Part shown: piece by piece, positions 48,591 to 58,281 of the stretch
Numbering within the stretch: position 1 is the first letter of the stretch
Layout of the letters: every line of letters begins with the position of its first letter
Translations under genes and position numbers: made by a program
Notes under the pieces: generated by a model
Databases searched by the model: none
Seen by the model: only the letters and a program-made list of their open reading frames with translations
Told to the model about the DNA's origin: nothing
Origin: Streptomyces sp. NBC_01498
GTDB lineage: Bacteria > Actinomycetota > Actinomycetes > Streptomycetales > Streptomycetaceae
Length of the DNA stretch: 64,000 bases
Direction of reading: 5' to 3'
Assembly (NCBI RefSeq): GCF_036327775.1
Contig: NZ_CP109598.1
Coordinates: 1,736,001-1,800,000 of the forward strand

Positions 48591-49076
48591 GTGACCCCTT
48601 CGACGCGCAGGCTATCCGGCCCCCGACTCGCCCGTCTGCCCGCCGTCCTCCTGCTCGCCGTGACCGGGGGCTGCTTCTCCCCGGACGCCTCGCCCGCGGT
48701 GCCGGTTCCCGGCCCTCCGGCCGAGGAGGCGGCGCTGTGCCGCGCACTGGACAAGGAGTTGCCGACGACCGTGGCGGGACACGACCGGAGCGATCCGGAG
48801 CCGGGTTCCGCGCTGACGGCCGGGTGGGGGGACGCCGCGATCGTACTGCGGTGCGGCGTCCCCCGCCCGGAACGGATGAGTGACCCCCAGGCGGACGCCG
48901 TGGACGTCGACGGGGTCAACTGGCTGGTCGAGGAGCGGGATTCGGGGCCGCGGTTCACCACCACCTACCGCGAGGCGTACGTGGAGGTCACCCTGGACGA
49001 ACGCTTCCGGCACGACATCGGCCCGCTCGCGGACTTCGCGGCACCGGTCGCCGACACGGTGCCCCCCAGCCTCTGA
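48591..49076 (+). CDS. DUF3515 lipoprotein-like protein
   Basis: 161 residues starting GTG 48591. N-terminal hydrophobic stretch LPAVLLLAVTGGC ends in a Cys that could be lipidated (the lipobox VTGGC is imperfect). The rest is the DUF3515 pattern (CRALDKELPTTVAG, WGDAAIVLRCGVPRP, GVNWLVEERDSGPRFTTTYREAYVEVTL). Function unknown; exported. 20 bp after the Lrp-like gene, likely co-transcribed. Confidence 0.82.
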   Translation: MTPSTRRLSGPRLARLPAVLLLAVTGGCFSPDASPAVPVPGPPAEEAALCRALDKELPTTVAGHDRSDPEPGSALTAGWGDAAIVLRCGVPRPERMSDPQADAVDVDGVNWLVEERDSGPRFTTTYREAYVEVTLDERFRHDIGPLADFAAPVADTVPPSL

Positions 49077-49180
49077 GAAACCAGCCTCGGAGACCCCGCC
49101 CCGCGCGGGCCCCGTCCCGTGAGCCCCGTACCGAACCGCGCCGCGCCGGGCGGACGGGCCCCGGGCCCCGGGGCCGATCC

Positions 49181-50338
<1,158 letters not shown>

Positions 50339-50372
50339 ATCGCGATGAGGTTACCCGCTGACCGGCGCGGAG

Positions 50373-51374
50373 TCAGCGGCGTTCGGGCTTGGCACTGCGC
50401 GCCATCAGCTCCTTCACGGCGACGAGCGGGGGCTTCCCCTCGTGGACGATGCTCACGACGGTTTCCGTGATCGGCATGTCGACGTCGTGCCGCCGGGCCA
50501 GATCCAGCACCGACTGGCAGGACTTGACGCCCTCGGCGGTCTGCTTGCTGGCCGCGATCGTCTGCTCCAGCGTCATGCCGCGGCCCAGGTTGGTGCCGAA
50601 GGTGTGGTTGCGCGAGAGGGGCGAGGAACACGTCGCGATCAGATCGCCCATTCCGGCGAGTCCGGAGAAGGTGTGCGGGTCGGCGCCCATCGCCAGCCCC
50701 AGCCGGGTGGTTTCGGCGAGACCGCGCGTCATCAGTGACGCCTTGGTGTTGTCGCCGAGTCCCATGCCGTCGGCGATGCCGACCGCGAGGCCGATCACGT
50801 TCTTGACGGCGCCGCCGAGTTCGCAGCCGACCACGTCGGTGTTGGTGTACGGGCGGAAGTACGGGGTGTGGCAGGCCGCCTGGAGCCGGTTGGCGACGGC
50901 CGCGTCGGTGCAGGCCACGACGGCCGCGGCGGGCTGCCTGGCGGCGATCTCGCCGGCCAGGTTGGGTCCGGTGAGGACGGCGACCCGGTCGGCCGGCGCC
51001 TTGGCCACCTCGCCGATCACCTCGCTCATGCGCTTCGCGGTGCCCAGTTCGACGCCCTTCATCAGCGAGACGAGGACGGTGTCCGGGGGCAGCCGCGGGA
51101 CCCAGTCGGCGAGATTGGCGCGCAGTGTCTGCGAGGGGATGGTGAGGACGGTGAACTCGGCGCCCCTGGCCGCCTCCGCCGGGTCGGTGGTGGCCCGCAC
51201 CGAGGAGGGCAGTTCGGCGCCCGGCAGATACTCCGGGTTGGAGCGGGTGTTGTTGACGGCGTCGACGACCTCGGCGCGGCGGGCCCAGAGCGTCACCTCG
51301 CACCCCGCGTCCGCGAGAATCATGGCGAACGCCGTGCCCCACGATCCCGTCCCGAAGACCGCGACGCGCGTCAC
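50373..51374 (-). CDS. gpsA: Glycerol-3-phosphate dehydrogenase [NAD(P)+]
   Basis: Makes sn-glycerol-3-phosphate for phospholipids. 333 residues: RVAVFGTGSWGTAFAMILA (dinucleotide site), VLTGPNLAGEIA, GGAVKNVIGLAVGIADGMGLGDNTKA with catalytic Lys. GTG 51374 overlaps the plsC stop by 4 bp, coupling two lipid-synthesis genes. Confidence 0.97.
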   Translation of the reverse strand: MTRVAVFGTGSWGTAFAMILADAGCEVTLWARRAEVVDAVNNTRSNPEYLPGAELPSSVRATTDPAEAARGAEFTVLTIPSQTLRANLADWVPRLPPDTVLVSLMKGVELGTAKRMSEVIGEVAKAPADRVAVLTGPNLAGEIAARQPAAAVVACTDAAVANRLQAACHTPYFRPYTNTDVVGCELGGAVKNVIGLAVGIADGMGLGDNTKASLMTRGLAETTRLGLAMGADPHTFSGLAGMGDLIATCSSPLSRNHTFGTNLGRGMTLEQTIAASKQTAEGVKSCQSVLDLARRHDVDMPITETVVSIVHEGKPPLVAVKELMARSAKPERR

Positions 51375-52123
51375 TTCAACCCCTCTTCCGCGGCCTTGCG
51401 CCGCTTCTCTTCCAGAATCCTGCGGTGGTCGTACGGTGCGGCGGGCACCGGTTCGCCGCGTACCTCGGCGAGCAGTTCGGTGATGGCGGCCATGATGACC
51501 TCGGTGACCTCACGGAGCAGTTCGGGCGTCGGGTCCTTGCCGTAGAAACGGGAGAGGTCGACCGGCGGGCCCGCCTGTACGCGCAGTGTCTGGCGCGGAA
51601 GGAGGCGGACCCGGTTCACCTTGGCGTACGGCGGTATCGCGAGATTGGCGCCCCACTGGGCGACGGGAATGACGGGCGCCTTGGTGAGGAGGGCGACGCG
51701 CGCGGCCCCGGTCTTGCCGGTCATCGGCCACATGCGGGGGTCGCGGGTGAGGGTGCCCTCGGGATAGAACGCGACGCATTCCCCGCGTTCGACGGCGTCC
51801 ACGGCGGCCCGGAAGGCGTCCAGTGCGTTGGAGCTCTCGCGATAGACCGGGATCTGTCCGGTGCCCCGGAGCATCATCCCGACGAAGGGGACGTCGAAGA
51901 GTCCGGCCTTGGCGAGCAGTCGCGGCACCCGCCCGGTGTTGTACTGGAAGTGTCCGTAGGAGAGGGGGTCCAGAGCCGAGTTGTGGTTCACCGCGGTGAT
52001 GAATCCGCCGTGCGCCGGAATGTGTTCCATTCCCCGCCAGTCCCGCTTGAACAGAACGACCAACGGCGGTTTCGCGATGACCGCTGCCAGGCGGTACCAG
52101 AAGCCGATTCTGGGGCGGGGCAC
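51371..52123 (-). CDS. plsC: 1-acyl-sn-glycerol-3-phosphate acyltransferase
   Basis: 250 residues with block I AVNHNSALDPL (an NHxSxxD variant of HxxxxD: NHNSALD), FYPEGTLTRDPRMW (block III) and VIPVAQWGAN. N-terminal hydrophobic segment (LAAVIAKPPLVVLF). Start GTG 52123 with AAAGG upstream; the longer frame to 53026 is a shadow. Uses the product chain of gpsA. Confidence 0.94.
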   Translation of the reverse strand: MPRPRIGFWYRLAAVIAKPPLVVLFKRDWRGMEHIPAHGGFITAVNHNSALDPLSYGHFQYNTGRVPRLLAKAGLFDVPFVGMMLRGTGQIPVYRESSNALDAFRAAVDAVERGECVAFYPEGTLTRDPRMWPMTGKTGAARVALLTKAPVIPVAQWGANLAIPPYAKVNRVRLLPRQTLRVQAGPPVDLSRFYGKDPTPELLREVTEVIMAAITELLAEVRGEPVPAAPYDHRRILEEKRRKAAEEGLK

Positions 52124-52385
52124 TCGGACACCTTTCTCTGTGGCCTGGCTCGGGCCGGCCTTGCTGGGGGTCAAGTGTCGCCCCATGCCTCTGCTCTGTC
52201 GAGGACACCGTACGCCCCGGCGCGCGGAGCGGAACTGCGGGATCGGTCGGCCTTTCCCGGCGCGTGGCGGGCTCCCCTCCGCGCCGTACGCCGCGGTCGG
52301 GCCACAATAGGGCGCATACGAGGGCTGAACGCGTAAGGACGGAGCGCACGCCACGAACACCGACCCGACCGCCCCCTGGTCCCTG

Positions 52386-53054
52386 GTGGTCCCGCTCAAG
52401 CCGCTGGCGGTGGCCAAGAGCAGGCTCGCCGGGTCGACGGGCGAGCCGCTGCGGCCCCGGCTGGCGCTGGCGTTCGCCCAGGACACCGTGGCCGCGGCGC
52501 TGGCCTGCCCCGTCGTACGCGACGTGGTGGTCGTCACGGACGACCCGCTGGCGGCGGCCGAACTGACCGCGCTGGGCGCCCGCGCCGTCCCCGACAGCCC
52601 GGCCGCCGGGCTCAACGCCGCGCTGGCGCACGGCGCGCGGGTGGTGCGGGAGCGCCGGCCCCGAGCCGCCGTCGCGGCCCTGAACGCCGATCTGCCGGCG
52701 CTGCGTCCGGCGGAACTGGCGCGGGTGCTGGCCACCGCCGGGGATTTCCCGCGCGCATTTCTCGCGGACGCCGCCGAAATCGGTACCACTTTGCTGGCCG
52801 CGCGGGCCGGATCGGAATTGAATCCGGCATTCGGTGGCGCTTCACGGCTCCGGCATTTGTCCGCGGGGGCGGTGGAAATTGTGCTGGCCGGTGTGGATTC
52901 CGTACGGCGTGACGTCGATACGGGAGAGGACCTGCTGGCCGCCTCGGCCCTCGGGCTGGGCCCGTACACGGCCCGGCAGCGGGCGGTTCCCGGCCCCGTT
53001 CCGGGCGCCGGCGGGGCGGGTGTCACCGCTCCCGGGACCCGGCCCGCCCCCTGA
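52386..53054 (+). CDS. cofC: 2-phospho-L-lactate/phosphoenolpyruvate guanylyltransferase (CofC/FbiD)
   Basis: Coenzyme F420 precursor step. 222 residues from GTG 52386: VPLKPLAVAKSRLAG, LALAFAQDTVAAALA, VVVTDDPLAA, AALNADLPALRPAEL, GTTLLAARAGSELNPAFGGASRLRH. The GTG has no ribosome site; codons from ACG 52353 are in frame, with GGACGGAG upstream, and may mark a rare ACG start giving 11 more residues. C-terminus is a Gly/Pro/Ala tail. Divergent from plsC. Confidence 0.9.
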   Translation: MVPLKPLAVAKSRLAGSTGEPLRPRLALAFAQDTVAAALACPVVRDVVVVTDDPLAAAELTALGARAVPDSPAAGLNAALAHGARVVRERRPRAAVAALNADLPALRPAELARVLATAGDFPRAFLADAAEIGTTLLAARAGSELNPAFGGASRLRHLSAGAVEIVLAGVDSVRRDVDTGEDLLAASALGLGPYTARQRAVPGPVPGAGGAGVTAPGTRPAP

Positions 53055-53124
53055 TCCGTTCCGCCCGACCGTCCTCGCCGATCGGTGCCGCGCGGCGGGT
53101 AGGGCGACCGATACGCTGGCGGGC

Positions 53125-53325
53125 ATGCAGGCGACCGCGTACACCTTCGTATCCGAGACCCGCAGCGGCAGTGTGCTGCTCGACGACGGGACTCCGGTGG
53201 ACTTCGACGCCGCGGCGTTCGACGCGGGCGGCCTGCGGCTGCTGCGGCCGGGCCAGCGGGTCCGTATCGAACGCGAGGGCGGGAACAGCGGGGCCGTCAC
53301 GCTGGTGACGCTCCAGACCTTCTGA
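53125..53325 (+). CDS. Small CSD-like protein
   Basis: 66 residues: SGSVLLDDGTPVDFDAAAFDAGGLRLLRPGQRVRIE resembles a shortened cold-shock/S1-type beta barrel without the aromatic RNP motifs. Nucleic-acid binding is inferred. ATG 53125; Streptomyces codon bias. 70 bp after cofC on the same strand. Confidence 0.78.
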   Translation: MQATAYTFVSETRSGSVLLDDGTPVDFDAAAFDAGGLRLLRPGQRVRIEREGGNSGAVTLVTLQTF

Positions 53326-53363
53326 AGCTTCTGAGGACGGCGGGGCGCGCCGCCCAACGCCGC

Positions 53364-53393
53364 GGGCCGGGCTCCCCGAGGGGAGCCCGGCCC
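53364..53393. terminator. Convergent terminator between CSD-like gene and hupS
   Basis: Perfect inverted repeat with arms GGGCCGGGCTCCCC (53364-53377) and complement (53380-53393). Symmetric, so usable by both strands. Confidence 0.85.
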
Positions 53394-53426
53394 GGCGCGT
53401 GAACAGGCCCTGCGACCGCGTACCGC

Positions 53427-54086
53427 TCAGTTGTTCCTCGCGGTGGCCTTCTTGGCGGTGGTGGTGCGTGCGGCGACCTTTCGGGCCGGCGCCTTCTTGG
53501 CGGTCGCCTTCTTGGCCGGCGCGGTCTTCTTCGCCGTGGCCTTCTTGGCCGTGCCCGTCTTCTTGGCGGTGGTCTTCTTGGCGGCCGTGGTCTTCTTCGT
53601 GGTCGTCTTGCGGGCGGTGGCCGAGGTCTTCTTGGCGGCCCTCTTGGCGGTGCCCGCGACCACGGTCTTCCGGGCGGCGGTCTTCTTCGCCGTCGCCTTC
53701 TTGGCGGTGGCCTTCTTGGCCGCGGCCTTGGCGGTCGTCCGGGTCGGGGAACCGCCCGAGAGGCTGCCCTTGGGCGCCTTCTTGACCGCCACGTCGTTCT
53801 TCGGAAGCTTCTTCGTGCCGCTCACCAGGTCCTTGAAGCCCTGCCCCGCGCGGAAACGCGGCACCGACGTCTTCTTGACCCGCACCCGCTCGCCCGTCTG
53901 CGGGTTACGCGCGTAACGGGCCGGACGGTCGACCTTCTCGAACGAACCGAAGCCGGTGACGGAGACCCGCTCACCCGCGACGACGGCGCGGACAACCGCG
54001 TCCAGTACCGCGTCGACCGCGTCGGCCGCCTGCTGGCGTCCGCCGACCTTGTCCGCAATTGCTTCTACGAGCTGCGCCTTGTTCAC
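53427..54086 (-). CDS. hupS: HU-family nucleoid protein with Lys/Ala-rich tail
   Basis: 219 residues. N-terminal HU domain 1-95 (MNKAQLVEAIADKVGG, GFGSFEKVDRPARYARNPQTGERVRVKKTSVPRFRAG) and a C-terminal domain of KKATAKKT/KKTAAKK repeats, like histone H1. This is the two-domain HupS that binds spore nucleoids in Streptomyces. The repeat DNA is itself a low-complexity array of CTTGGC/CTTCTT. ATG 54086. AT-rich TATATA lies about 60 bp upstream. Confidence 0.95.
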   Translation of the reverse strand: MNKAQLVEAIADKVGGRQQAADAVDAVLDAVVRAVVAGERVSVTGFGSFEKVDRPARYARNPQTGERVRVKKTSVPRFRAGQGFKDLVSGTKKLPKNDVAVKKAPKGSLSGGSPTRTTAKAAAKKATAKKATAKKTAARKTVVAGTAKRAAKKTSATARKTTTKKTTAAKKTTAKKTGTAKKATAKKTAPAKKATAKKAPARKVAARTTTAKKATARNN

Positions 54087-54228
54087 GTCTTCCCCTTCGG
54101 AGACATTGCCAGAACGAAAGTGTTCAAGCTTTTCCGCACGTTAGGCAGATATATACCGCAAATCAAACACGAAACGGGCTAATCACCCTAGTGCCGCAAC
54201 GAAGTCGACCCCGCGGAGTTCCGCGGCT

Positions 54229-54456
54229 TCAGTCGCCTTCCGGGAATCGACCCTCGTCGAGGTCCTTCATCAAGCGGTCCAGACGACGGGCCGCGTCTAA
54301 GAGATCGTGTTTGGTCGCAGCCGTGATGACCAGCAGCTTCCGGTTCAGCGCCATCCGTACGCCCTCCGGGACTTGCAGTGCGCGCACGGTTGTGTGCGCT
54401 TCCTTGAGCCGGTGCGCGACCACTCCGTAAAGGTCGAGTTGGCTGTCGCGTTCCAT
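54229..54456 (-). CDS. Conserved small hypothetical protein
   Basis: 75 residues: MERDSQLDLYGVVAHRLKEAHTTVRALQVPEGVRMALNRKLLVITAATKHDLLDAARRLDRLMKDLDEGRFPEGD, split here by eye into two amphipathic helices around a PEGVRMAL turn. I do not recognise it. Position between leuD and hupS and good codon bias mark it as real; ATG 54456 chosen. Confidence 0.75.
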   Translation of the reverse strand: MERDSQLDLYGVVAHRLKEAHTTVRALQVPEGVRMALNRKLLVITAATKHDLLDAARRLDRLMKDLDEGRFPEGD

Positions 54457-54510
54457 GCACCGATTGTGCCATCTGGGGCGAGTTGTCGCCCGACAGGGTC
54501 CCAACAACGC

Positions 54511-54544
54511 ACTGCGCCCCCTACCCGGAGGCAGGGGGCGCAGT
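54511..54544 (-). terminator. Terminator after leuCD
   Basis: Perfect 12-bp stem, arms ACTGCGCCCCCT (54511-54522) and complement (54533-54544), 17 bp after the leuD stop. Confidence 0.85.
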
Positions 54545-54560
54545 CGAGGAAAAGCGCTGA

Positions 54561-55169
54561 TCAGACGGCAATTGTGCGAGGTTTGAAGGAGGGCCGGGAG
54601 CGTTCGTACGCGGCGATGTCCCCTTCGTTCTTCAGGGTGAGACCGATGTCGTCGAGTCCGTTGAGCAGACGCCAGCGGGCGTTCTCGTCAAGGTCGAAAT
54701 CAGCCGTCAGTGTCGTCCCGTCGGGGCCCTCGGCGCGCACCTGGCGCGCTTCGAGGTCCACCGTCACCGCGGTGCCCGGATGGGCCTCGGTCAGCTCCCA
54801 CAGGTGGTCGACGACGCGCTGTTCCAGGACGACGGTCAGCAGGCCGTTCTTGAGGGAGTTGCCGCGGAAGATGTCGGCGAACCGGGAGGAGACGACCGCG
54901 CGGAAGCCGTAGTTCTGAAGCGCCCACACGGCGTGTTCCCGGGACGAGCCGGTGCCGAAGTCCGGTCCGGCGACCAGCACCGAGGCGCCCTGTCGCTCCG
55001 GCTGGTTGAGCACGAAGTCCGGGTCCTTGCGCCACGCCTCGAACAGCCCGTCCTCGAAGCCGTCGCGCGTGACCTTCTTGAGCCAGTGGGCCGGGATGAT
55101 CTGGTCCGTGTCGACGTTGCCGCGGCGCAGCGGGACGGCACGGCCGGTGTGTGTGGTGAAAGCGTCCAT
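54561..55169 (-). CDS. leuD: 3-isopropylmalate dehydratase, small subunit
   Basis: 202 residues. Swivel-domain marks [32 protein letters not shown] and [17 protein letters not shown]. Works with LeuC in leucine synthesis. 6 bp after leuC. Confidence 0.97.
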   Translation of the reverse strand: MDAFTTHTGRAVPLRRGNVDTDQIIPAHWLKKVTRDGFEDGLFEAWRKDPDFVLNQPERQGASVLVAGPDFGTGSSREHAVWALQNYGFRAVVSSRFADIFRGNSLKNGLLTVVLEQRVVDHLWELTEAHPGTAVTVDLEARQVRAEGPDGTTLTADFDLDENARWRLLNGLDDIGLTLKNEGDIAAYERSRPSFKPRTIAV

Positions 55170-55175
55170 GACCGC

Positions 55176-56600
55176 TCATGCCTCCACGGGGGTGCGGGTG
55201 TCGGACAGGTCGGCGGGCGAGGCCAGGTGGCCCAGTACGGCGGTGGCGGCGGCCACCTGCGGCGACACGAGGTGGGTCCGGCCGCCCTTGCCCTGCCGGC
55301 CCTCGAAGTTGCGGTTGGAGGTCGACGCGGAGCGCTCGCCGGGCGCCAGTTGGTCGGGGTTCATGCCCAGGCACATCGAACAGCCGGCGTGCCGCCATTC
55401 GGCGCCCGCGCCGGTGAAGACCTTGTCCAGGCCCTCCGCGACGGCCTGGAGCGCGACCCGTACGGAGCCGGGGACCACCAGCATCCGTACGCCGTCGGCG
55501 ACTTTGCGGCCGTCCAGGATCGAGGCGGCCGAGCGCAGGTCCTCGATGCGGCCGTTGGTGCAGGAACCGACGAAGACCGTGTCCACGGTGATGTCCCGCA
55601 GCGCCTGCCCGGCGGTCAACCCCATGTACTCCAGGGCCTTCTCGGCGGCGAGCCGCTCCGAGGCGTCCTCGTACGAGGCGGGGTCGGGGACGTGCGTCGA
55701 CAGCGGCGCGCCCTGGCCGGGGTTGGTGCCCCAGGTGACGAACGGGGCCAGTTCGGTGGCGTCGATGAAGACCTCGGCGTCGAAGACGGCGTCGTCGTCG
55801 GTGCGGAGCGTGCGCCAGTACGCGACGGCGTCGTCCCAGTCGGTGCCCTCGGGGGCGTGGTCGCGGCCCCGGAGGTAGTCGAAGGTGATCTCGTCCGGGG
55901 CGATCATGCCCGCCCGCGCGCCGGCCTCGATCGACATGTTGCAGATGGTCATGCGGGCCTCCATCGAGAGCTTCTCGATGGCGGAGCCGCGGTATTCGAG
56001 GATGTAGCCCTGGCCGCCGCCGGTGCCGATACGGGCGATGACGGCGAGGATCAGGTCCTTGGCCGTGACGTCGGCGGGCAGTTCGCCCTCGACGGTGATG
56101 GCCATGGTGCGGGGCCGGGCCAGCGGGAGCGTCTGGGTGGCCAGTACGTGCTCGACCTGGCTGGTGCCGATGCCGAAGGCCAGCGCGCCGAACGCGCCGT
56201 GGGTGGAGGTGTGGCTGTCGCCGCACACGACGGTGGTGCCGGGCTGGGTCAGCCCCAGCTGGGGGCCCACGACATGGACGACGCCCTGCTCGACGTCGCC
56301 CAGCGGGTGCAGCCGTACGCCGAAGTCCGCGCAGTTCTTGCGCAGCGTCTCCAGCTGGATACGCGAGACGGGGTCGGCGATCGGCTTGTCGATGTCGAGC
56401 GTCGGGGTGTTGTGGTCCTCGGTCGCGATGGTGAGGTCGAGCCTCCGCACCCGTCGGCCGTTCTGCCGCAGACCGTCGAAGGCCTGCGGGCTCGTCACCT
56501 CGTGGAGCAGGTGCAGATCGATGAAGAGGAGGTCGGGCTCGCCCTCGGCGCGCCGGACGACGTGGTCGTCCCAGACCTTCTCCGCGAGTGTCCTACCCAT
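55176..56600 (-). CDS. leuC: 3-isopropylmalate dehydratase, large subunit
   Basis: 474 residues, aconitase fold with the 4Fe-4S ligands in [12 protein letters not shown] and [13 protein letters not shown], and [34 protein letters not shown] 56600 ([15 protein letters not shown]) with GAAGGGAAAG upstream; longer in-frame codons are promoter. Divergent from ndgR, its known activator in S. coelicolor. Confidence 0.97.
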   Translation of the reverse strand: MGRTLAEKVWDDHVVRRAEGEPDLLFIDLHLLHEVTSPQAFDGLRQNGRRVRRLDLTIATEDHNTPTLDIDKPIADPVSRIQLETLRKNCADFGVRLHPLGDVEQGVVHVVGPQLGLTQPGTTVVCGDSHTSTHGAFGALAFGIGTSQVEHVLATQTLPLARPRTMAITVEGELPADVTAKDLILAVIARIGTGGGQGYILEYRGSAIEKLSMEARMTICNMSIEAGARAGMIAPDEITFDYLRGRDHAPEGTDWDDAVAYWRTLRTDDDAVFDAEVFIDATELAPFVTWGTNPGQGAPLSTHVPDPASYEDASERLAAEKALEYMGLTAGQALRDITVDTVFVGSCTNGRIEDLRSAASILDGRKVADGVRMLVVPGSVRVALQAVAEGLDKVFTGAGAEWRHAGCSMCLGMNPDQLAPGERSASTSNRNFEGRQGKGGRTHLVSPQVAAATAVLGHLASPADLSDTRTPVEA

Positions 56601-56721
56601 CGCTTTCCCTTCGGCCGGCAGCGCCGCCGGCGGTCCTGGAGACATGTGGGGCCGGCGCCGGTGTCCCGCGCGCCCGTGTCGGCTGCGAACCCGGTTTCGG
56701 GTGCGGGCCCGTCCCTACAGG

Positions 56722-56727
56722 TTGACA
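56722..56727 (+). promoter_or_regulatory. Possible -35 (TTGACA) for ndgR
   Basis: Consensus TTGACA in the AT-rich leuC-ndgR gap; the matching -10 17-18 bp on is weak (ACTTGC-like). Confidence 0.35.
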
Positions 56728-56750
56728 AGTTCCCCGGAAAATTGAACTTG

Positions 56751-56769
56751 CGTTTCACAGAGTGAGACG
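56751..56769. promoter_or_regulatory. Putative NdgR operator between leuC and ndgR
   Basis: Inverted repeat CGTTTCAC-AGA-GTGAGACG, 7 of 8 arm positions paired, 13 bp before the ndgR ATG. An IclR-type site of this size between the two divergent genes fits NdgR autoregulation and leuCD activation. Confidence 0.6.
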
Positions 56770-56782
56770 CGAGTATCGTTTC

Positions 56783-57499
56783 ATGGACAACTCTAGTGGA
56801 GTCGGCGTTCTCGACAAGGCGGCTCTGGTGCTGAGCGCCCTGGAGTCCGGTCCGGCCACCCTCGCGGGGCTGGTCGCCGCGACCGGGCTCGCGCGGCCCA
56901 CGGCCCACCGGCTGGCCGTGGCCCTGGAACACCACCGGATGGTGGCGAGGGACATGCAGGGCCGGTTCATTCTCGGGCCGCGACTCGCGGAACTGGCGGC
57001 GGCGGCCGGCGAGGACCGCCTGCTCGCGACGGCCGGACCGGTGCTGACACATCTGCGGGACATGACCGGGGAGAGCGCGCAGCTCTACCGGCGCCAGGGT
57101 GACATGCGGATCTGCGTGGCCGCCGCGGAGCGCCTGTCCGGTCTGCGGGACACGGTGCCGGTCGGCTCGACGCTCACCATGAAGGCGGGCTCGTCGGCGC
57201 AGATCCTGATGGCCTGGGAGGAGCCGGAGCGGCTGCACCGGGGCCTCCAGGGGGCACGGTTCACGGCCACGGCGCTCTCCGGCGTACGGCGGCGGGGGTG
57301 GGCCCAGTCGATCGGCGAGCGTGAGCCGGGCGTCGCGTCGGTGTCGGCGCCGGTGCGCGGGCCCTCGAACCGGGTGGTCGCGGCGGTCTCGGTCTCCGGG
57401 CCGATCGAGCGGCTGAGCCGGCACCCGGGGCGGATGCACGCGCAGGCGATCATCGACGCGGCGGCCCGCCTGTCGGAGGCGCTGCGCCGGTCCGGCTGA
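56783..57499 (+). CDS. ndgR: IclR-family regulator NdgR
   Basis: 238 residues from ATG 56783. N-terminal winged helix (LDKAALVLSALESGPATLAGLVAATGLARPTAHRLAVALEHHRMV) and an IclR ligand domain (FILGPRLAEL, VGSTLTMKAGSSAQILMAW, GVASVSAPVRGPSNRVVAAVSVSGP). In S. coelicolor NdgR controls leucine genes and links amino acids to growth and antibiotics. Divergent from leuCD. Confidence 0.95.
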   Translation: MDNSSGVGVLDKAALVLSALESGPATLAGLVAATGLARPTAHRLAVALEHHRMVARDMQGRFILGPRLAELAAAAGEDRLLATAGPVLTHLRDMTGESAQLYRRQGDMRICVAAAERLSGLRDTVPVGSTLTMKAGSSAQILMAWEEPERLHRGLQGARFTATALSGVRRRGWAQSIGEREPGVASVSAPVRGPSNRVVAAVSVSGPIERLSRHPGRMHAQAIIDAAARLSEALRRSG

Positions 57500-57664
57500 G
57501 CGGCCACGCGGTACGGGGCGGGTGTCTCGGGTACGGGGCGGGCGCCACGGGGCGGCGGGAGGCAGTGACGGGTCCGGAGTACGGAGGCGGGGCCCGTCAC
57601 CGTACGCCCGCCGGGGGACGGTCAACTCGGGCGACATGTTTCCGAGTTGGAGTGCCGGACATGC

Positions 57665-57698
57665 GAGAAGGCCCCCCGCCTCAGCAAGGAGCCTTCTC
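57665..57698 (-). terminator. Terminator after the tRNA array
   Basis: Arms GAGAAGGC (57665-57672) and complement (57691-57698), 7 bp past the 3' end of the last tRNA-Glu in minus-strand order. Confidence 0.65.
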
Positions 57699-57704
57699 GT
57701 CACG

Positions 57705-57777
57705 TACCCCCGACCGGATTCGAACCGGCGCTACCGCCTTGAGAGGGCGGCGTGCTAGGCCGCTACACAACGGGGGC
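57705..57777 (-). tRNA. tRNA-Glu (CTC)
   Basis: 73 nt. Acceptor GCCCCCG pairs with CGGGGGT (one G-T), TTCGAAT T-loop, anticodon loop CTCTCAA giving CTC. No encoded CCA. Identical to the two other tRNA-Glu copies here. Confidence 0.95.
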
Positions 57778-57796
57778 CAGCGGGTGGAGCATTGAG

Positions 57797-57868
57797 CTGG
57801 GCTACCAGGACTCGAACCTAGAACAACGGAACCAGAAACCGTCGTGTTGCCAATTACACCATAGCCCA
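57797..57868 (-). tRNA. tRNA-Gln (CTG), copy 1
   Basis: 72 nt. Acceptor TGGGCTA/TAGCCCA, anticodon loop TTCTGGT giving CTG, TTCGAGT T-loop. Differs from the other tRNA-Gln at three positions. Confidence 0.95.
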
Positions 57869-57894
57869 AGGGTGTTCGGACCTGCGTTTCTGCG

Positions 57895-57967
57895 TACCCC
57901 CGACCGGATTCGAACCGGCGCTACCGCCTTGAGAGGGCGGCGTGCTAGGCCGCTACACAACGGGGGC
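57895..57967 (-). tRNA. tRNA-Glu (CTC)
   Basis: 73 nt, identical to the copy at 57705-57777. Middle of the five-gene array. Confidence 0.95.
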
Positions 57968-58028
57968 CCTAGCGATCCTGCATCGAGATGTCCGGGTGCG
58001 ACCCGGAGAAATCGGAGAGAAGGATCTG

Positions 58029-58101
58029 TACCCCCGACCGGATTCGAACCGGCGCTACCGCCTTGAGAGGGCGGCGTGCTAGGCCGCTACACAACGGGGG
58101 C
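58029..58101 (-). tRNA. tRNA-Glu (CTC)
   Basis: 73 nt, third identical tRNA-Glu copy. Confidence 0.95.
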
Positions 58102-58120
58102 GTTGCAGAAGAACTCTGCG

Positions 58121-58192
58121 CTGGGCTACCAGGACTCGAACCTAGACTAACGGAACCAGAAACCGTCGTGCTGCCAATTACACCATAGCCCA
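58121..58192 (-). tRNA. tRNA-Gln (CTG), copy 2
   Basis: 72 nt. Same fold and anticodon as copy 1. First gene of the array in transcription order (Gln-Glu-Glu-Gln-Glu). Confidence 0.95.
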
Positions 58193-58281
58193 CCAAAACT
58201 CAACCCCCGACATGGGGGGCTTTGTTTGGGTTTGCGCCTTCCGGTCGGACCTTGCGGTTTCCGGGCGGCGCAGGAAGAACA

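Noticed and set aside
57705..58192. tRNA array as an integration hotspot
   Set aside because: No integrase, no duplicated tRNA 3' end beyond the full genes, and syntenic core genes on both sides.
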